A stretch of DNA of 64,000 bases from Paulownia fortunei (Eukaryota; Streptophyta; Magnoliopsida; Lamiales; Paulowniaceae). The DNA is taken from positions 17,644,551 through 17,708,550 of the forward strand of contig CM033106.1 in NCBI GenBank assembly GCA_019321725.1. Reading direction: 5' to 3'. The translations under genes and the position numbers were made by a program. This document shows, in pieces, positions 58,686 to 64,000 of the stretch; position 1 is the stretch's first letter; each line of letters opens with the position of its first letter. The notes beneath the pieces are model-generated. The model was not told the origin of the DNA and did not search any database. It saw only the letters and a list, made by a program, of their open reading frames with translations.

Positions 58686-60687
58686 TGTTAGAGTAGTACC
58701 CAATGAGTCAATTAGTGGCGAGCTTTTATACTCTTGTAAAAATAATCTTATTCATTATGTTTATTAAATAAAAGACATTTTCTTTATCTTTAATTATCTT
58801 GTCAATTAGATAAAGTCCTTAGATCATAGATAGCTATAGGGCATGATCGTGCATATGATGAGTATCATAGAGTATGCCTTAATAACTTTGATTGTATACT
58901 TGTTCTAAGTCGGTGGTTTATTGAGATGGGACATCTATAAATTTGATAGACTTGTACACATGATACATGCTTGAAATGTGGATGTCTCATTCTATAGATA
59001 TTGGTGTAGGGATAATTGTGCATGTCTGTAGTTGCTTGTTAGGGAACAAATACACCAAACGACCCATAGAAAAATCTTTATTAGAAATATTATTCCTCGA
59101 CTGAGAATTTCCAAGTTACGATAGTACATTAACTATCCTTAGATTTGAAGTACCATGGTGGCCTTGTGCATAATATCATGCACTTTGTTGTATTTCTCGA
59201 TTGCATGATAATCATAAGGGTTTACATTAGGTGTATGATCTGCTTGTATGTAGGTTAATAAGTGGCCAACAAAGAATCTATCACTTGTATGGTTGAATAG
59301 GTGAGTCTACTATATTTTTATACTCCTTGATCCTAATAACCTTGGCCAAGGCAAGATGAATATTTGACGTGGAGTTTTCTAGTGATTTATCCAAGGAACA
59401 ATGTGAATTGAAATAGAATCATAGTTGTTAAGTCATAATAGGATTTTGACTAATAATCTATAGCTTTTACTTAATCAGAAGATTAGTTAGCGGAAGGATA
59501 GTATTTTCATGGTACTCGTAACAAAAAAGATTCACTTACTATTCACATAAGAGTAGGTAGTCAAGATACACTGTAGGTGTTTGCCTTGACTTGTAAAGTT
59601 CTTAGAATTAAGGGGTTAATTCCAAGCGATTAATTAATTCAATTAATTGACCAAAATATTATTTTCTTCATAAGTTGCAAAAATTGCAATCCTAGTACTA
59701 GCATAGTTGTGAACCTAATGGGTCATACACAAATTGAAATGATCCACTTCTAATCTAATATGATCCTAAGTAATGGATTAAGTTAATTAATAGTGATTAA
59801 TTAACTTGAGCTAGAAATAATTAAAAGAGTTAAATTAATTCATCCGATTAAATATATGTGATTATTTAATTAGACCTATTAAATTGGATTATATTAATTT
59901 ATGGAGATCGATTAATTGGACTTTAATAATTAATTGGACTCCAAGCCCATGGGGTTGGAAGCCCATTAGGAGTTTTAATTACAAGAACAAAAGATTCCTA
60001 ACAAGAGATATAAAAGTCTTTGTCTTGGAGAGAAAGAAAGAAAGAAGAGATAAGAAAGGAGAAGATTTTCTAATTACATTAGAAAAGGGATGAAGATAAG
60101 AAAAGAAAGAGTTGGAGACCTAATGGGATCAAGTCAAGACCACCTTATGTCTATAAATACATAAAGGGGCTGGAAATTCTAAGTGCTTGAGATAAATTTT
60201 GGATCCTCTCTCTCCCTCTCCATCTCTTATACTTTCTTTTATTTTCTTATACAAGGAATTCTTTCTATCAAAAGGTTCAATCCATTTTGATCAATATGTA
60301 GTTCTTCTAATCACTTGTTGATTTTAAGAATTATATTTACTCCCAAATTATATTAGAAATAAATAGTGTAAATTCACTAGCCAGGGTTTATTACTTGTGG
60401 ATTTGCTCGAAGTGTCGATGTCGATGGAGGGGCTACACTTGGAGCTCTTTGGTGAATCTTTTGGGAAGATCCAATGAAGGTGTTCTTGTGGAGCTTAACG
60501 GATTTGAATTCCTTCACACCCTACTTGAAAGGTATAATTTGCGAAACTTAGTATTTTAATTTATTTTATCAAAACTGCATTAAATCCAAGATAAGTTTTT
60601 ATACATGTGATGTATGTTTTTATTTCAATTATTGAAAATTTTAAATTTTTAGTGTGCATGATGTCTCGTGTTGTTTCAAACCCAAAA
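58686..60687 (+). repeat. Copia-A1 3' LTR
   Basis: About 2.0 kb, TGTTAGAGTAGTACCC to CAAACCCAAAA. TATA box CTATAAATAC at 60151-60160 with a CT-rich tract (60201-60228) after it. ORFs such as 59884-60093 are not genes. Confidence 0.8.
60151..60160 (+). promoter_or_regulatory. TATA box in copia-A1 3' LTR
   Basis: CTATAAATAC, aligned with GTATAAATAC at 18603. The 5' LTR has a weaker version. Confidence 0.55.
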
Positions 60688-61005
60688 CAAACAACATCGC
60701 ACAACATACGAAATTGCCTCTTATGCATTTCTAGTGTTTAACTGTATTTACGTTGCAAAACTTTATAGTTCATTGAGTTGTTCTTGAAGGTTTACACCAG
60801 CCCAAACATCTTAGTAAGCTACATAGTTGGTCTTTCACTAATAAAACCAGGCGAAATGATTTAACAATATGAGTATAAAACTTAAACAATGGCATTTTGA
60901 AGGGGTTGTAAAGCTTAAGTGAAAAGTTTTGACAGGTCTATTCACCCTCCTCCCATCTAGAACCTTTGATGCCACTTAGGATCAACAAAAGATCATTAGG
61001 TTTAC
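60688..61005 (+). repeat. Remainder of the copia-B LTR after the A1 insertion
   Basis: Contains AAGTTTTGACAGGTCTATTCACCCTCCTCCC, which matches the end of the copia-B LTR at 13074-13180 (on the minus strand AAAAGGTATATTCAACCCCCTC). It therefore completes the LTR begun at 50196. The exact end is uncertain. Confidence 0.55.
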
Positions 61006-62311
61006 CAAAAATGGGAAAGAGAGTACACTAAGTATGTTATTTTCGTGAACGTTTTGATTATTGATCTCTTATGTGATTGAGAAAATAATACTATTGATCT
61101 TGAAATATGTAGGTATATTTTAGGCTAATATTAGATATTGAAGACAAAGTTTGACAATTGCAAGACCATTTAAGGATGATGTCAATTGTTAGATGCTACA
61201 ACTAGCAAGTAATGTCTTCTCTAATATATAGTATGTTCAAGCTTAATTTGTAATAAGTAGGAGCATTTGAAAGTTAAATTTGATCTAATCATTGTGAAAA
61301 TACTTTCTTAGATCATGTTTACCATATTGAGCTTTTGGATAGGTGCTTTGTTGCTGCTAGGCTAATGATTTGTGCCTTCTGGCTTAGTTTAGTTTTAACA
61401 GGGCTTTAGGCTCTCAATATAAACGAAATCAGAACAAAGGCAAGAATGGAAATGAAACTGGAGATGAATCTAAGAAAACCCAATCAATGAATGATGAGAA
61501 GTGGTATAGGATTAAAAATGCTACAGTAGCCACATTGTTGGTTTTTTTACTCGTGAATGCACATAGTTAAAAAGATAACACTCAATAATGCTTCTATAAG
61601 TGTTCTTTACTTATCAAGTACTATGTTACTAAATCTTATTCTATATAAATTTTAGATTTATAGTAACTAGAGATTGAGAGGTGTTTGTTGAATCTTATCA
61701 AGTTTACTTCACTACAAGATGGATATATGTAGAAATTAAAGTGAATTCATACATAAAAATAATTGGAAATTGCAAGCTTGAATTGCAAGATGGCTAAATT
61801 ATGATTATACAAAATATCTAGTGTATAAGAATCTATAAAACTTGATTTTTACAATTATTCTTCAAAGGTTACTTTTTTCTTTTTTACTTGAATTTGAGTA
61901 GTGACTAGGTCAATATCTACTGAAAGATACTCATTGTGGTACTAGATATTTTTTGAATAGTTTGTGATGATGGATTGTGACCAAGTATGTTTCATTACTA
62001 CATTTATTGTTATTTTACAGTTAATATATATCATTTGAGTAATATAAACATTGATGCATGTCGTTTACATGCTAGATTTAGTCAAAATGGACAAGAAATA
62101 AAAATTGTAAGACAAAACTTATTGCTAACTTATGCTGAAGGTTCACAATTAGACCATTTAAAAGGTTATAAAGCCGAGCTTTTATTGCGATTAATTCTTA
62201 TAGATTTATGTGAATTGATAAGTATAAAAGTTCAACTTAGAATCTTGTGTTTCATTACATTTACAAAATATTTACGTGCCTTGATATAGCTATTTGATAC
62301 TCATAATTTGA
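61006..62311. other. Unassigned sequence with one unidentified 100-codon ORF
   Basis: No family could be assigned. An ORF at 61987-62289 (plus) encodes 100 residues including NINIDACRLHARFSQNGQEI and KAELLLRLILIDLCELISIK. It has no recognised motif and no clear promoter. A stretch at 61430-61560 in another frame reads KNGNETGDESKKTQ and KWYRIKNATVATLL; it may be decayed gag-like sequence, but this is only a guess. Confidence 0.3.
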
Positions 62312-63976
62312 TAACGCTAGAGTTTTTTACAACTAACAGAGAGAGAATCAAATTGATATAACTTTGAGACAAATCTAAGGCATGAATAATTTTTTATCAA
62401 TTGAGAATTTATGTAATTAAGAAAGAATTACAAGATAATTAATTAGTTAACATCCTTTTGTAGATGCATTGGAGAAAAATGCCAAATTATGCAAAATTCT
62501 TGAAGATGGGATGTCAAGAAAGAGAAAATTGGTGGACTTTAAGATGGTCAAACTTACAGGGGAATGCAGTGCTATTATTTAGAAAATTCTATCTCATAAG
62601 TTAAAAGATCCAAGAAATTTTATTCTCACCTAAAATGCATACCGAAGGTGTTTTAGAAGATCCTTCAATCTTGGTGATGCTTTTGATGTCTCCTTGGTAG
62701 CTGTATCTTTCAACTTCTCCAAAGAATGCTTATTTTTTCTCCCTACTTGTTGGAATTAGATGATTCAACTTGAAAAATGAAGCTAATAGAAAATATACAA
62801 CTTTCATGTTAATCACTTTTCCAAAATCAACTGATTTCATGAAGAAAAATATGTGACAAAAATCGAATATGAAAAGGACATGTGAATTTAGAACATACTT
62901 GAAGTCAATTTGGAGTACATTTTGAGTGAATTTGGAGATATCAATTTATGCACTCTTCTACTATAAATAGGGGTTCTTTGATGTCATTGAACAAAAAAAA
63001 AAAGAACACAAAAACCCTTAGAAGGGGAATGAAAATTTTATTATTGTCTTTCTTTAAGCTAATTTTTCTAGTAGTGATTGAAATATATTCTCTAGTTTAT
63101 CTTCTATTTTTAGTATTTTCTACATTCATTATGTCTTTCTAAATTTTATTTGGATGAGGAGAAAGGGTGAATCCCTTGATGGAGGAAGAGGAACTGTTAT
63201 AAAGGTGCATAATGTTTAAGTGTGTTGTATTATTATTTTAATTTTTGATTAAACTCTTCTTGTTTTATGGTGATTCTTGATTTATGTATCACCAATAGCT
63301 TAACAATTACTTGATTTCATTTAGCTTGTTGTCCGATTCTACTACACTGACTGCTAACGTAAAACCTTGATTTATTGTAGACAAAGGTGTGCATAAATAT
63401 TTAATCCCATAAATAAGTGTTGGTGTTAAAACCCTCCTTGTTTAAGTGGCAATTCTTGATTTATGTATTACTAATGACACAACAAATACTTGGTTTCATT
63501 TAGCTATTTGTCCAGTTATACTAAACCGACTGCTAACGTGAAATCTTGATTTGTTGTAGACAAAGTGTGCATAAATACTTGATCCCATAAACATATATTA
63601 GTGTTAAGAGATAATTCGTAAATAGTAAGATAATATCATGATTATATTAATGCATGAGCTATTTGATAACATCTTCCTATTGGAACCTTCATTATATATC
63701 GATTCCAATAGTAGCATTTAAAAGAGGTAAAAAGAATAAATAATCGTTCCTCTATCCAAAACTTAAGAGCGAATCCCTAATCCTCATTACTTTTATTACT
63801 TTGATTTCTTAGTTAAAGCATAATTTTTTCTTTATAATCTAAACCACATCCAACTCATCTTTTAAGAAATATAAACCCGAAAACTTCAAACAACTTTCCT
63901 ATGAATCGACCTCAAACTTACGAGAAATTTATTACTTAACACAACTTGCACTTGGTTTGTAACCTTAAAGTTGTAG
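62312..63976 (+). repeat. LTR related to the Athila type, possibly a 5' LTR with deleted primer site
   Basis: From about 63050 the sequence aligns with the Athila-type LTRs: TCTCTAGTTT, GGTGAATC(C/T)CTTGATGGAGGAAGAG, and a terminus AACCTTAAAGTTGTAGCA. The first part differs except for a shared TATA box (62961-62971), so it is a related subfamily; the start at TGATAACGC (62312) is tentative. After the LTR end comes AGAAGGCAAGGTAAGTATTCA, which in the full element lies just after the primer site; the primer site itself is missing. Confidence 0.6.
63251..63606 (+). repeat. Tandem duplication of about 178 bp inside the right-edge LTR
   Basis: Copy 1 (about 63251-63427) and copy 2 (about 63428-63606) share GATTCTTGATTTATGTAT, ACTTG(A/G)TTTCATTTAGCT, GACTGCTAACGT(A/G)AAA and AATCCCATAAA/GATCCCATAAA in the same order. 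The other three LTRs of the family have this segment once. Confidence 0.75.
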
Positions 63977-64000
63977 CAAGAAGGCAAGGTAAGTATTCAT

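Larger units (their letters stand above)
51419..60687 (+). mobile_element. Copia-A1 retrotransposon with both LTRs
   Basis: 9.27 kb on the plus strand: 5' LTR 51419-53513, primer site 53515-53526, leader and gag (about 53530-55620), integrase (about 56290-56640), RT (about 57000-57880), RNase H (about 58240-58400), polypurine tract 58675-58685, 3' LTR 58686-60687. It is the most complete copy of family A but has many stops. It lies inside a copia-B LTR. The target duplication could not be recognised with confidence. Confidence 0.85.

Noticed and set aside
51410..60700. A target-site duplication for copia-A1
   Set aside because: TGAAC on the left and CAAAC or AACAA on the right do not match well, and the exact LTR ends are mutated.

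Overview
This is about 64 kb of AT-rich nuclear DNA from a flowering plant. It is almost entirely transposable elements, nested inside one another. I see no intact host gene, rRNA or tRNA gene, or CRISPR array. The plant call rests on L1-type LINEs with a DUF4283-like ORF1 and a C-terminal RNase H, Ty1/copia elements primed by initiator tRNA-Met, and an Athila-type Ty3/gypsy element primed by tRNA-Asp. The species cannot be told from the sequence.

Layout. 1-6.4 kb: two L1-type LINE copies on the minus strand, an old RT fragment (about 117-590) and a nearly complete, decayed one (672-6376). 6.4-10.05 kb: direct and inverted LTR pieces of a long-LTR copia family, called A here. 10.05-14.4 kb: a second copia family (B, minus strand) with 5' LTR, gag and truncated pol. 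14.4-17.5 kb: minus-strand copia A internal piece. 17.5-19.6 kb: plus-strand A LTR joined to a B-type gag-protease scrap. 19.7-49.6 kb: copia A2 (minus), whose 5' LTR is interrupted by a solo Athila-type LTR (26514-28113) and by a complete Athila-type element (28424-44902), and which then continues as a tandem LTR-leader array to 49.6 kb. 49.6-61.0 kb: the 3' end and LTR of a plus-strand B element, split by a near-complete copia A1 (51419-60687). 61.0-64.0 kb: unassigned sequence, then an LTR related to the Athila type.

The Athila-type element is the most interesting object. It has 1.6-kb LTRs, a perfect 5-bp target duplication (ACCTC), a tRNA-Asp primer site, gag-protease-RT and integrase. 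Its middle was replaced by a truncated Tekay/Del-like chromovirus (33.78-38.83 kb, minus). Between integrase and the 3' LTR, where Athila elements normally carry an extra env-like ORF, sit two non-retroviral ORFs. One is an unidentified protein with a Cys cluster (ORF X, 40122-40679), preceded by a good TATA box. The other is an intronless homologue of LOG, the cytokinin-activating phosphoribohydrolase (40912-41564). The LOG reading frame is complete end to end apart from a 1-bp deletion and a Pro-to-Ser change in its active-site motif. This looks like a retrotransposon carrying a plant hormone-biosynthesis gene as cargo. This copy is dead, but relatives elsewhere in the genome may not be.

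All coding regions here are decayed. Many inactivating stops are Gln or Trp codons turned into stops by C-to-T or G-to-A changes, as expected for methylated, silenced elements. Positions of solo LTRs and of insertions were checked by eye against paralogous empty sites within the window.
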